A stretch of 64,000 nucleotides of DNA from Dryocosmus kuriphilus. Its lineage: Eukaryota > Arthropoda > Insecta > Hymenoptera > Cynipidae. Each line of letters opens with the position of its first letter. The stretch's first letter is position 1. Under the pieces are notes generated by a model. That model ran no database searches, had not been told where the DNA came from, and was given only the letters and a program-made list of their open reading frames with translations. The position numbers were made by a program, and so were the translations under genes. The DNA lies in contig CM076196.1 in the NCBI GenBank assembly GCA_038277395.1, forward strand, positions 30,335,935-30,399,934. The letters are read 5' to 3'. This document shows positions 10,850 to 21,700 of this stretch, piece by piece.

Positions 10850-11040
10850 TCATCAATGGAGGGGTCAATAAGGGCATGTGTCACGTCTTCGAGGAGGGGT
10901 CAATAAGGTCGTATCTCACACGGGGTCAATAAGGACGTATGTCACGTGAGGGTCAAGAAGGGCGCATGTCACGTAGGGGTCAATAAGGCGTGCCTCACGT
11001 GGGGGTCACGTGGGGGACTCTTGACACAGCGGGGGCGGCG
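10850..11040 (+). repeat. Minisatellite with CACGTG boxes
   Basis: A GGGGTCAATAAGG core repeats about five to six times at roughly 30-38-bp spacing, each followed by a GTATGTCACGT-type block. Several copies contain CACGTG or GTCACGT. It is markedly more GC-rich than its surroundings and ends in a GGGGGCGGCG run. Confidence 0.75.
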
Positions 11041-11042
11041 AG

Positions 11043-11105
11043 ATTTTTTTTTATTATATATATATAAATTATATTATATTATATTATATTATTATAATAA
11101 TACAT
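11043..11105. repeat. A/T microsatellite
   Basis: Poly-T followed by (TA)n and a TTATA run immediately after the minisatellite. Confidence 0.85.
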
Positions 11106-11606
11106 AACTTTGACCATTTTTTATTTAAAACCAAAAAAGAGTTTCGCACTGTTTCAAGCGATTAGATGTAAGAAACTTATAGAAGATTCAAAAAATGCAA
11201 AAAAAAGTCAATTTCGAAAACTTTGAGAGTTAAGCTCCTTTTGATCACCAGTCCTTTGTTTTTACAGAGGCTTTTAAAATTAAAGATTAAACCAGCGACA
11301 TCTATAATTTGGTAATTGTGAATTTACTTGCTCCTTCGGCTTTAACGAATACATTCTCATCACATGTATATATACAATTTTAATGAAACGATACTTTACT
11401 CAGGGCATTTCCGCCACCTGTAATTCGACCAGTATAGCTCAGTTTCAATCTAGAAAAATTTGTTTTGTACCTAAAGCTTAACTTATGGTTATAGAAATTT
11501 TTTAATTCAATCATTCTTTTTTGTAACTGCAGTTTTTTCACGCTGGGTCCGATTTACATTTTTCAGCTAAATTATATTAAAAATAAAAAATTGCAAGTTT
11601 TGGATA
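11106..11606. other. Intergenic, no gene seen
   Basis: About 500 bp of AT-rich unique sequence. I find no open frame, splice-site pair or repeat that I can support. Confidence 0.35.
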
Positions 11607-11608
11607 TA

Positions 11609-12940
11609 CGAGGTGTGATCAAAAAGTAAGGTGACTTTTTGAATTTCACGAGATCCGTACAGTCGATATTCGTTTTCTTTTTTTCTTATGTTGATACACT
11701 CGTCCCAAAACATATGTGCACAGTTTCAGCTATATAGCATTTTTTGTTTGTTTGTGAGAGGCATAAACGTTAGAAGTGTTTTGCGTGTTCGGCGATTTTC
11801 TGCTGTCGAAAAAAATAGATCAAGGAATTGGTATCCAATTTTGCGTAAAAAATACAATTAAGTACTCCAAAATACTTGAAATGTTGACAGCGGCATACAG
11901 TGAGTGTATTCTGAGTAAAAAAAATGTTTATAAGTGTTACAAGCTCTTTCGGGAAGGCCGAGAACATATTAATGACGGAGCTCGCCCTGGACGTGTCAAC
12001 ACGTCAAGAACCGATGAAAACGTTGAAGAAGTAAAGAAAATAGTATTGGCGAATCGTCGAATTACCATTAGAGAAGTTGCTGATGATCTCGGCATCTCGT
12101 TTGGCTCGTGCCAAGCAATTTTAGTGGATATTTTGGGCACGAGACGTGTGTCAGCGAAATTTCTTCCGAAATTGCTCAATTTTGACCAAAAGAACCGTCG
12201 CGTGAGCATCGCTCAGGAGCTGTTGAATGACGCCAACGGCGACCCAGACTTGCTCAAAAGGATCATAGCAGGTGACGAAACATAGGTGTATAGTTATGAC
12301 GTCGAAACTAAGGCTCAATCGTCCCAGTGGAAGGATTCTGCATCACCAAGACCAAAAAAAGCACGCCAAGTTCGATCAAATGTCAAGGTTTTGCTTACCG
12401 TGTTCTTCGATTATCATGGCGTAGTGCATCAAAAGTTCTTACCACAAGGTCGTGCAGTTAATAAAGAGTATTACCTTGAAGTTATGCGCCGTTTGCGTAA
12501 AGTAATACGAAAAAAACGTCCGGAAGTGTGGAAGAACCAGTCATGATTATTGCACCATAATAATGCGCCAGCTCACACGTCATTGCTTGTTCGTAACTTT
12601 TTGGCCAATAACAACACCATAATTATACCTCAGCCACCGTATTCGCCGGATTTGGCTCCCTGCGACTGTTTCCTGTTTCCAAAACTGAAAAGACCCATGA
12701 AAGGACGGCGCTTTGCGACGATTGAGGAGAAAAAGACCGCATCGCTGGAAGAGCTGAAGGCTATACCAAAAAGTGCTTATCAGAAATGCTTTGAGGATTG
12801 GAAGAAGCCTAAATTCGAGAAAAGTCGAAAGAATTTTTAGTGACGGAATGAAAAAAGTTGTTACACGTTGGGAGAAATATGTTAGTCTTAACGGTGACTA
12901 TGTTCAAAAATAAATACATGGTTTTGAAGCTTAAGAACTT
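11609..12940 (+). mobile_element. Mariner element, right end lost
   Basis: The left end CGAGGTGTGATCAAAAAGTA follows a TA dinucleotide (11607-11608), a mariner-type terminus. A broken transposase fills the interior. A matching inverted terminus is not present after the gene (12914-13000), so the right end is deleted or badly diverged and the quoted end is approximate. Confidence 0.75.
11776..12913 (+). pseudogene. Mariner transposase, inactivated
   Basis: The N-terminal helix-turn-helix region reads KKNVYKCYKLFREGREH and NRRITIREVADDLGISFGS. The catalytic domain follows: GDET just before the stop at 12283-12285, then YDVETKAQSSQWK, NKEYYLEVMRRL, LLHHNNAPAHTS, and SPDLAPCDCF. Two TRP-to-stop changes are visible, TAG at 12283-12285 and TGA at 12544-12546. 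The middle catalytic Asp of the HHDNAPAH motif is Asn here. A frame change near 12840 leads to a normal-looking end, TRWEKYVSLNGDYVQK, with TAA at 12911. The start is unclear because the frame opens without an ATG. Two stops plus a lost catalytic residue mean a dead enzyme. Confidence 0.9.
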
Positions 12941-12959
12941 TTAACATAAACCAACATCC

Positions 12960-13710
12960 TTACAAGGGAAGCTTGAAAGTATATAAGTCCCCAGCTCGTC
13001 CCCAGAATTGTCTTTACGTTCCCAGGGGTTACATTGTACACGTCGTCCTCCGAGATCAGTTAAATAACCTGAAGTCACAAGTAATCACTTTGTAAAAGTA
13101 GTTCTCTGTGATCGGTTAAATAACTTCGAATTGTAATTCAATTTGCTAACGGTGAACAAAGTCCCTTTGAGAGTGGCTAGTATAGTCATCGTAGAGTCTA
13201 TCGGGTTAATTCCAAAGTGTTATACATCCGGAAAAGAACTCACGAGTGGATTCGAACTGTGGTAGCACGTTCGTGTATTGCTCTATCAGTGAAAGGAAAG
13301 ATATTTTGAATACGGTTCTTTCCCCTTTCACTCTAGCCAATCTACCCCAGTGAACTGCTCTCGTCGTTGTCAGTTCGGAACAGGAATAAAAGCGACGAAC
13401 CAACCTTCTCTCGCCTTTTTGAATCAAAAGGTAAATCTTCATGTAATAACTGTATACCTATCTAAATCTGTTCTCTTATACTAATTTATTATAATAAACA
13501 TACTCAACTACAATAAAATATGAAATACCCTTATTTACAATTAGACAATCCGCGTAGGGTTGACAAGTGACAACGGCCTCAAACAAATAATTGGTCAGGA
13601 CTTACCATTCTAACAATAACCAGCGAAACTAGCCTCTTCTACATTTTCATTTCCATACTACCCTCGCTTTAACTCGGGACGTAACAACAACTACACTTAA
13701 CAGGGGATAT
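12960..13710. other. LTR-like or promoter-like non-coding block
   Basis: This 750-bp stretch is less AT-rich than its neighbours, has TATAAGTCC at 12980 and AATAAA-type signals near 13490 and 13510, and ends near GGGACGTAACA. The segment from TGTACACGTC (about 13034) to GACGTAACA (about 13690) begins with TG and ends with CA with weak inverted similarity, as in a solo LTR, but no flanking duplication is seen. No convincing gene. Confidence 0.3.
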
Positions 13711-14151
13711 ATTTTGTTATCAAATTTCGCTTTTAATTAACTTTTTAAGTCCACTGCATTTTTGGAAATTATAAAAAGTTAATCTGAGCTAAATTAATTC
13801 AAGAACATTGGCCATCGTGGCTTGACTTGATACACGACTCCAAATCACGATCATTATGTTCTCAAAAATCCATCATTCATACAGGTCGATCAAAATGCTC
13901 TTGCTTTCGGCATCATTTTTCTTGCATATCAAAATGGTATTGACTGACGTCTCATTTTCAACATTTTTTAAAACTGTGACGTGAGTTCTACATGTTCACC
14001 AAGTTCTATTAAGATATTTGTATTTAAATTAATTAATTTTACACATAATTATTCCCGGTAGCGTTTTTTTCTTATTCACAATTCGTCGTAGATTATTTTT
14101 CGTAAAATCTATTGTCAGGAAATAGTTTTTTTTTTTCATCTGGGCTCATGA
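13711..14151. other. Intergenic, no gene seen
   Basis: AT-rich sequence downstream of the minus-strand exon at 14152-14540. It could hold that gene's 3' UTR, but no clear polyadenylation signal stands out. Confidence 0.3.
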
Positions 14152-14540
14152 TTACTGGTTCATTGGTTCCCCGCTGTAGTTTGACCCGATATTCACGTGG
14201 GGTTCACCAGTATCATGTTTTTGAACATATATTCCCAAAAGCTCTCCAGCGAGATCAAAATATCCAACGATATAACCCTGGTAATCAATTACTACAGGAT
14301 TGGAGAAAAAAATGATTGGAGCAAATACACCAGTACGGAGTTTCGTTATATAGCCGGCAGGAATTTTCCAACCTTGTGCTACGCGTGCACTACTAGGTAG
14401 CTTGCGAAGAATATTACGCGGATCCGAAGGACCAGCCACTGATAGTTCGGAAGTAACAGCCATTGGTTGTCCGGGAGGACCAAGACGAAGAGTAAGATCA
14501 AGCTCTTCTCTATTATGTGGCTTGCTCTGTGAACTTAAGT
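14152..14540 (-). CDS. Unrecognised gene, last coding exon, with an EAR-like LxLxL motif
   Basis: On the minus strand an open frame of about 129 codons runs from a good splice acceptor (TTTGTCCTTACAG just upstream, AG at 14542-14541) to a TAA at 14154-14152. Residues 14-20 read LDLTLRL followed by GPPGQP. The middle has RNILRKLPSSARVAQGWKIP and a hydrophobic stretch GVFAPIIFFS, and the end is SGEPMNQ. There is no membrane helix of full length and no cysteine. LxLxL is the core of the plant EAR repression motif, but I do not recognise the protein. GC content is above that of the flanks, which supports coding. The upstream exon is not identified. It abuts duplication copy B, so a related gene copy may lie left of this window. 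A chance open frame remains possible. Confidence 0.5.
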
Positions 14541-14554
14541 CTGTAAGGACAAAT

Positions 14555-14775
14555 AGAAATGGATGAATTTTTCATTCCTTATACCTACAATATTGATTGG
14601 ATAAATTAATTAAAACAATTCTATCACAGAAAAAGCCGATTATAGAAATGTTGCAGCACTTCAATACACGCAAAGATCAAAATTACCCGCCGCCGGATAA
14701 AATATATATGCCAAAGAGACAACTCACAAGTGGATAATAACTGCGATTACATTAGGTCATTTACAGAACTTGCAA
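14555..14775. repeat. Segmental duplication copy B, left part (unoccupied site)
   Basis: Matches 1-178 in order, then runs directly through GATAATAACTGCGATTAC into sequence matching 4560-4620 without any transposon. It is the unoccupied counterpart of the 179-4478 insertion. Confidence 0.8.
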
Positions 14776-15147
14776 GTTCGAACAATTTTAGGTCTTTCTG
14801 TGATATTATAAGGCTGTTCTAGGCTTTCAATAGTTTTAAATTTTTTCAAAGATTTCCCAGATCTTAAAGAAGTTTAAAGGTAAATCGAGAAACGATCTAA
14901 CCGTTCCGTGTAACATTCAAATGTGTTGAATCGAACAACACTGGAAAATTATCAAATCTGAATGATGCATCGATCAATGTATAATTGGACGAGAATTATG
15001 ATGGAGTTCACATTCCATATTGAATTGATCAATGTGCAATCGATACATGTCGTATGAAACTTTCTGCCTCTTATATTCTTCCTATATGTTTAGTTGAAAA
15101 TAATACAATCTCGCAAAAAAAAAATGTTATGCACGTAGTAATGAATC

Positions 15148-15404
15148 ATGTTGTTCAAACTATTTGTTGCTTTATTTCTACCATATCTTGATGATTCAAA
15201 CACTGGTGCAATGGTCAGGTGAACTTTGAGCTTGACTAAACACCTAGAACGCCCTTAAAGAGGATACTAATTTATTTTATACTTACCAATAGAATTAAAG
15301 ATAACGACCAAACTGAAGACCAGAGTATTAAGAACACTCATTTTTCAAAATGTATGAAAAACCAATTAACACAGAATTTTCAGCACCGTGCAACTAAATT
15401 CTGA
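15148..15404 (+). CDS. Possible two-exon small secreted peptide
   Basis: Exon 1 (15148-15218) starts with ATG and encodes MLFKLFVALFLPYLDDSNTG, a plausible signal peptide. It ends at CAG followed by GTGAAC. A 74-bp intron contains TACTAAT, a branch-point-like motif, and ends in TTACCAATAG. Exon 2 (15293-15404) joins in frame and encodes 36 further residues with one cysteine, ending in TGA; total 60 residues. The exon 2 region is duplicated at about 4956-5060, but there the acceptor is CC instead of AG, an extra T shifts the frame and exon 1 is missing, so only this copy could work. I recognise no family. Short length and reliance on predicted splicing keep confidence low. Confidence 0.3.
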
Positions 15405-15540
15405 TATCTTGTGTATATATACTATCTGAGATATTCTTCTTTTCCATGTGGGTATTTTTCCTTGAGAAGATCGTCAATACCTAGGTCGGCATCCATATAT
15501 CTGCCCATAAATATACACACATGCACGTACACACACTCTC
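15240..15540. repeat. Segmental duplication copy B, right part
   Basis: Aligns with 4907-5240, sharing GCCCTTAAAGAGGAT, CTGAAGACCAGAGTATT and the GGTCG(A/G)CATCC block near the right edge, with perhaps 15-20 percent divergence by eye. Confidence 0.78.
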
Positions 15541-15719
15541 ATTTGTCAAATGACGTACGTTTAATTAAATCATTTTACAAATATTTGGAATTGCCACCAC
15601 TACAAAACTTTCTCTGTGAGGAAGCAATCGTTTTCAAGGTTTTTTATGAAACTCTAATAATCTGGTGACGCTGCAGAAATAGAAATATAAATGAAACAAG
15701 AAATATATTTTCAGCCTCT

Positions 15720-16805
15720 CGTTGAAAAAGGAGTTCTAGAATTCTACAAAAATATAATTTCGAAAAAATCAAAAACACGGATAAAAGGAAAGCTTGAAAA
15801 AATTTTATATATCTTCTACAACTTTCAGGATATAATGTAGAACAAATGAGGAATAACTTTAAAGCGTTGAATAATGTTTAATATAAAGATATTATTAATT
15901 CAGAGCCAAAAATAAAATTTCACCACCGTCTATCTAATGGTTACTATAAGAAATTATGTTCTAACTTCAAAATTAAAACACTGAAAATCGAAATTAAAGA
16001 TATCAAATATAGAATTAAAAAAATTATCAAAGACCTTAATTTTTCAGAAAACAAACTTAAAAATTCAGCAATAGAAAATCAGATCATGCTATTTTTCTCA
16101 TGTCATAAAAGAATTATTTATAACTATGAAAAACGTCTCATCTAAGATTCTAAGAAAAAGTTTATGTGGTTAAAAGAAACTTACTATAATTTCAAACCTA
16201 CTGTAAATCCGAATAAAAAATGGTTTATTAATTTATCTGATATAGAAATTCCTAATGACATTGCTTACTTCTTGAGTCTTGGTGACAATTACTGTACTGA
16301 TAAAAACAATAAATCAAAAATTATTGAAAACACTATAGCTAATATAGAAGATAAAATTGGTCTTATTCCTATCTCAGATACAACTAAATTTCGTACAAGT
16401 ATATCTAATAAACTAATGCTATATCTAAATAATAATTCTAATAACAGTATTTCTGATATCGATATTCTGGGTAAAAAGACAAAATCTCTTTTAGTAAATT
16501 ATCCTGACATTATAATAATTAAGGCAGACAAAAGTAATACCACAGTTATTTTAAATAAAATAGATTATCTTAATAAAAATTACACCTTATTGAATGATCA
16601 ACAAACATACATAAAATTAAAAAATGATCTTACTCAAATAACTCAAAAAAAACTTAACGCAATGATTAGCAACCTTTTAACCAAAAAGTACATAAATACT
16701 GATATATCAACAATTTTTTAAAATTATAATTCAGTTGCTGCAATATACTATGGTATGCTTAAGACTCGTAAATTAAATATACCTATGAGACCTGCTACTT
16801 CCTTT
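15720..16805 (+). pseudogene. PLE-A1 N-terminal coding part
   Basis: The frame from 16164 to 16721 gives MWLKETYYNFKP, then NLSDIEIPNDIAYFLSLGDN and IIIIKADKSNTTVIL, all typical of the region before the Penelope reverse transcriptase domain. A frame change after 16721 leads to YYGMLKTRKLNIPMRPATSF, equivalent to the YGLPKIHKP..LRPI block of other PLEs. There the sequence breaks off at the Crypton-like insertion. Stops at about 15868 and 16143 interrupt the upstream part. Confidence 0.75.
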
Positions 16806-18035
16806 TTCATCACGCATGCACGGAATATGCCATAATTCACATGTGTTTTCCGTGCGCATTGTGGCATATTGCACACGCCGTGCGAATAGCGTGCGTTCTA
16901 CAATGATCGCACGCTGCTCCGTGTTTTAGAAGAAATATCGCATGCTCCGCCGTGTTTTACAAGAAAAATCGCACGGCGAGCCGTGTTTTCATAAAGCAAA
17001 CGCACCTAACCTGAAATCTGATGTAGGGACCTAACGCCCTCTCTTATGAGTTTAATGTAGTTATCGTCTTCCAAATGTCAACAATAGTTTGTTTTGTATC
17101 GTGAATGCAACAAGTAAGTAGAAAATAATGACAAATAATATTGATTTGATTAATATGAATATTAATATTTGCTTATGATATGTATTCATAATCAAATAAA
17201 AACGTATTAGATCTAAATATAATACTTAAATATGTATATTTCAGTGGCAAGTTTTAACAGAAGCGAGCGAGTATCTATTGCTGTCAATAGCGAAATCATT
17301 CCAGAAACTCCAGATGATATGGCTCAGGATGAGAATTATGCTCCTAGTGAATTTATTCCACAAGACGTACTAGAAAGAGCCGAGATAGTAACCCAGAACT
17401 TGTTGCCTTCTAAATCTAAAGAAAAATACGAAAAAGCTTACAGTCAGCTCAACGAATGGAAAGTCAGCAAAAAAGTCGAAAGTTTGTCTGAAACCGTATT
17501 TCTGGCATATTTTTCTGAACTAGCTGAGAAATTCGCACCAACAACTGTTTGGTCTACCTATTCAATGTTGAGAAGTATGTAAAATAATTCGTTTGAATAT
17601 TGCTAATAGTAATAATATTACTTTAAATGTTTCTAATTGCAATAATCTAAAAATAATTATCGATGGAAGTGACGTTGATACATCATAAATATTGTTATAT
17701 TCGTAACAATGTTTAATGTACTATTTAAGGTTAGATTAAATGTAAATATGTTGAAATGAAAATAATAAATTAAATATACTAAAAAAATATCTTGATATTG
17801 TTCATTATTATTATTATTATATCGAAAGTATGCATTTTGTTGCATTGGGGAGACGTAGTCTTGGATCCCTAAATTCTCCACCGGCACCAGAAATTATCTT
17901 TTGATTGGGGATTGCCCCCCCTACCACCTACCGACGTCATATTCCGCACTCGCTTCGCTCGTGCGGATAAAGTCCGACCAATGCATATTCCTTGCATTTG
18001 TGATAAAAAATAGTGTGTGCAACTCGTGTGGTATT
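16806..18035 (+). mobile_element. 1.2-kb insertion with Crypton-like recombinase exon
   Basis: This block separates PLE motif ..RPATSF from its continuation SNSPLLKLSKYLSS, which resumes at about 18033. Its left end TTTTTCATCACGCATGCACG resembles the inverted right-end region TTTTTTATCACAAATGCAAG (about 18010), so it has imperfect inverted ends. Both end regions contain GC-rich palindromes, for example TCCGCAC..GTGCGGA around 17943-17968. The superfamily is uncertain. Confidence 0.6.
17232..17582 (+). CDS. Crypton-like tyrosine recombinase, N-terminal domain only
   Basis: The open frame gives an acidic leader with PETPDDMAQDENYAPSEF, then DVLERAEIVTQNLLPSKSKE, KYEKAYSQLNEWK and TTVWSTYSMLRSM. 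This matches the N-terminal SAM-like DNA-binding part of Crypton-type recombinases found in many insect genomes, where it precedes the catalytic domain with R..HxxR..Y. No catalytic domain follows before the PLE resumes at 18036. A splice acceptor TATATTTCAG precedes 17247, and a GTATGT donor overlaps the codons for the last Ser-Met, so it may be one exon of a formerly spliced gene. Truncated and probably non-functional. Confidence 0.5.
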   Translation: MYISVASFNRSERVSIAVNSEIIPETPDDMAQDENYAPSEFIPQDVLERAEIVTQNLLPSKSKEKYEKAYSQLNEWKVSKKVESLSETVFLAYFSELAEKFAPTTVWSTYSMLRSM

Positions 18036-18796
18036 CTAACTCTCCTTTACTAAAATTATCTAAATATTTGAGTTCAATACTTAAAAAAATCACTGGAAAA
18101 ACAAATGCATATGTCAAAACTAGTTTTGAACTAATAAATAAAATTTAAAATATTGCTGTATCTGATGACTATATACTAGTCTCTCTTGATGTAAAAAGTC
18201 TTTTTTACAAACATTCCTGAAGATCTCGTACCAAAAAACATAAAAACAAATTGGCATCAAATCAGAAATCTTACTGATATTCCTATTAAACAATTTCTTG
18301 AAGTCATCGAATTTTGTAAAGATAACTCTTATTGTAGCTTTCAAAACGTGTATTTTAAACAAATTTTTGGAACCCCTATAGGGTCACCATTATCGAATGT
18401 TATTTCGGATTTAGTCATGGAAATATTAGAACAGGAAGTGTTTAAAAATCTAGATTTTGAATGCCTTTTCTTTTACCGCTACTTAGATGACATTCTTACT
18501 TGTATTCCGGCTAACAATACTAATGTATTTTTTTACTCTTTTAACGTATACCATCCTAGAATACAATTTACTATTGAAATCGAAAGTGATTATAAAATCA
18601 ATTTTCTTGATACTACTATCATACGTCAGAATAACTATCTCATAACTAATTGGTATCAAAAACCAACCAACTCTGGGAGATACATTAATTTTAACTCCAA
18701 TATCGCCATTAAAGATAAAATATCCGTGATATATAACCTTGTTGACAGGGCTATTAAGTTATCCGAACCAAAATTTTTTGATGAAAACCTAAACAT
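18036..18796 (+). pseudogene. PLE-A1 reverse transcriptase part
   Basis: After SNSPLLKLSKYLSS, motif A reads LVSLDVKSLF (about 18180) and is followed by a one-base shift in a T run near 18200. The frame recovers as PEDLVP and IKQFLEVIEF. Motif B is FGTPIGSPLSN and motif C is FYRYLDDILTC with both catalytic Asp residues present, then INFLDTTI. The sequence breaks at the 17-bp target duplication of the non-LTR element. Confidence 0.85.
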
Positions 18797-21700
18797 TCTT
18801 TATTTGTTTATACTCTCTCCCTTTTACGGGTTTGAAAGTCTTTACATAACCATTACAAGTATTCTTACAAACAAGCCTTATACTATCTTACGCACTATTC
18901 GCTTCAAATCGACTTATATTACTAATCTTATTTCTAAAAGCTTGCGACTTTGCCCTGGGCTTCCGTTTTCTCTTGCCATCCTCAGTTTTAAAAATTGACT
19001 CTAGTTCTTAACACTATTTCTGAAATATCACTTTTTTGGCGCCATTTTTTGGCTTTCTATCCTACCCTGTGCAACCAGCTCTCTCTCTCTCTCTCAAATG
19101 TTCCAACTTCTTCATCCATTCCTCCCCCTGACCAGTTTCATTCAGAATCCATTTAATTCTCTCTTCTGTACTCTCCCCTCTCCCCTTCGTCACCTGTGCA
19201 TCACTCTAGCGCATGCAACCATGTTTCCTTCTTATACCTACATACTCTACATACATTCTCTTCTTCATTCATCCAATACCTGCATGCTCCAACACCCTCT
19301 CCCATTCTGAATCTCACTACTCTATCCCATTTGTTCTCCTTTTTAATTTTACTCAGGTACTCTGGTTCCCCCTGCCCCCTAACCATTCTATACCAGCTTT
19401 TGTATCTCGAATCTGCGATTTTTCCCCATCTTTCCTCCCCTTGTCCTGCCTTCATCTCTCGCTCTATTTCCTCCCACTCTCTATCCCTCACTTGCATGCC
19501 ACATTCACACCTCCTTTCATATCTCTCATTCTCCCATTTCGAACCCCCCATGTTACCCCTTTTCTCTTCATCCATAACCTCCCAGGCACACGCTTGTGGA
19601 ATTTTGCTTCCCTCTTCATTTCTTAGTTTCTCTTCTAACTTCCAGGCTCTTTTCACTTGCCTGAACACCATTTTTTCTCGCCTTATTTCTTCTTTTAGCA
19701 TATAACCCGGGCAGCTCCAGCTCACTCCCATCACCCATCTCAGAAATCTCTCATGCAAACTTTCAACTCTTTTATGTCCTTTCCATCCCCAAATTTCCAC
19801 TCCATAGCTTAACACTGATCATACTAACACATCAAACATCCACACTCTCATCTTCCAGTCGTCCTTAAACCTTCTTTTTCCTATACCCCATACTTGTCCC
19901 ATTACTTTGCTCGCACATTCTAATCTCTTTCTCACCTGTAGCTCGCTTCCTCCTCTCGTTTCGAACCAATACCCTAGGTAGAAAAATTCATCCACCAACT
20001 TCACCACCATGTTATTTATCTTCCATTCGTACTCTAAACTACCCCTTTTATTTCTGAAACACATCATCTTGTTCTTGTTCACCTTCACCGTTAAATCCTT
20101 ACCTCTCACATAGTCTTCAAACACTCTTATTAACAGATTCATACCTCTTTCATCATCCGCGACTAGCACTACATCATCTGCATAAGCTAGTGAATATAAT
20201 TTGCCTGTTCTTAATATTGTCCCCCCTTTCCCTTTCCTCTCCAACTTCTCCAATAAATCTGCCAGAAGGATACTAAACAGAAGTGGGCTCAACGGACACC
20301 ATTGTCTGAGCCCTCTTCCTGTCCAGAATTCCTCACCTTTCTTGTCTCCTATCTTCACTCTTATCTTAGTGTCCATAAATATTTCTTTTATCCTCTCTAC
20401 TAAACCTTCGTCTATTCCTCTCTCTTTCATGGCTGCCCACAACACCCTCCTGTTGACTGAGTCAAATTCTGCCTTACAATCCACAAACAATGCGACTAGT
20501 TTTGCTTTCTTTTCCCCTAGTTTCCTATTGACTAGGTAATTTAGCACATAGACGTTGTCTATGGTTCCCATACCTTTTCGGAAACCCGTTTGATTATGTG
20601 GTATACATCCCTTTTCTTCCACCTGTTTTTCCAATCTCCTCCTAAGCACTTCCGCATAAATTGTATATCCCACCGACATGAGTGTAATACCTCTATATTC
20701 CTCCACCCTTTTGTCCTCCCCTTTCTGAATCAATGGTACTACCAGCCCTGTCTTCCATTCCTCCGGCCATCCTTCTCCTTTCCATACCTTCTTACATATC
20801 CTCCACATTTCTTCCCTTACCCCTGCTCCTCCATACTTCAGTGCTTCATTTTCCAAGCCATCTTCCCCTGTTGCCTTATTTCTTTTCAACCTTGCAATCG
20901 CCTCATTTACCTCCTCCCTACTGATCTCGTTTACACTGTCCTCATCCCCATCTACTACCCTTCTTTATTCTTCCTTTACCCTATACTCCACACCTCCTAA
21001 CAGCTCCTTGAAGTGCTTCGTCCATTCTTTCATTCCTATTTCTTCATTTATACCCTTCCTTCCTCCTCTTTCCCTATTTATCACTTCCCATTTCCTCCCT
21101 TCATTTACTGCTCTCTCTACCTCTTCCATATACCTTTCTTTCTCCTTCCGTCTTTTCTCTTTTAACATTCTTTCGTGCTCCCTCTTTCTCCTGTTGAGTT
21201 TTCCTTTTTCTATTTCCTCTTTCCTCCATTTTCTTATATTTTCCTTCATCTTATCTTTACTTTCCGTGCAATCTTCATCCCACCAACCTCTCCTATGCCT
21301 ATCTTCTGTTTCTCTCGGTCTCACCTCTTCCCTTACATTATCAATCACTCTTTTTAGTTTTCCTAGTAGCGTGTCTACTCCATCCTCTTCCAGACCCCCT
21401 ATCTCCTCGTTTCCTATTTTTTCTCTAAATTCTCTCAAGTTTTCCTCCCCCAAACTTCCCATTTTCAATTTCCTTTCTCTCTTTCTTTTCTTCTTCCCCA
21501 TCTTGCATTTTTGGCCACCACATCTCATTGTCGCGATCACCGGAAAGTGTTCTGAGCCTATCACGTTACCCACTTCCATTCTAACCATCAGCTTCCTTAT
21601 TCTTTCTTCTGCTAGAATGTAATCTATTACGGTGTCCCCTATACCTGCGTACGTATGTTCCCCTTCTTCATCCCCCTTTGTATTGTCATTACAAATGAAC

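Noticed and set aside
17092..17112. ATGCAACAA followed by GTAAGT as the first exon of the Crypton-like gene
   Set aside because: Joining it to the acceptor at 17246 gives the wrong frame for the recombinase domain; it may be a non-coding exon or chance.
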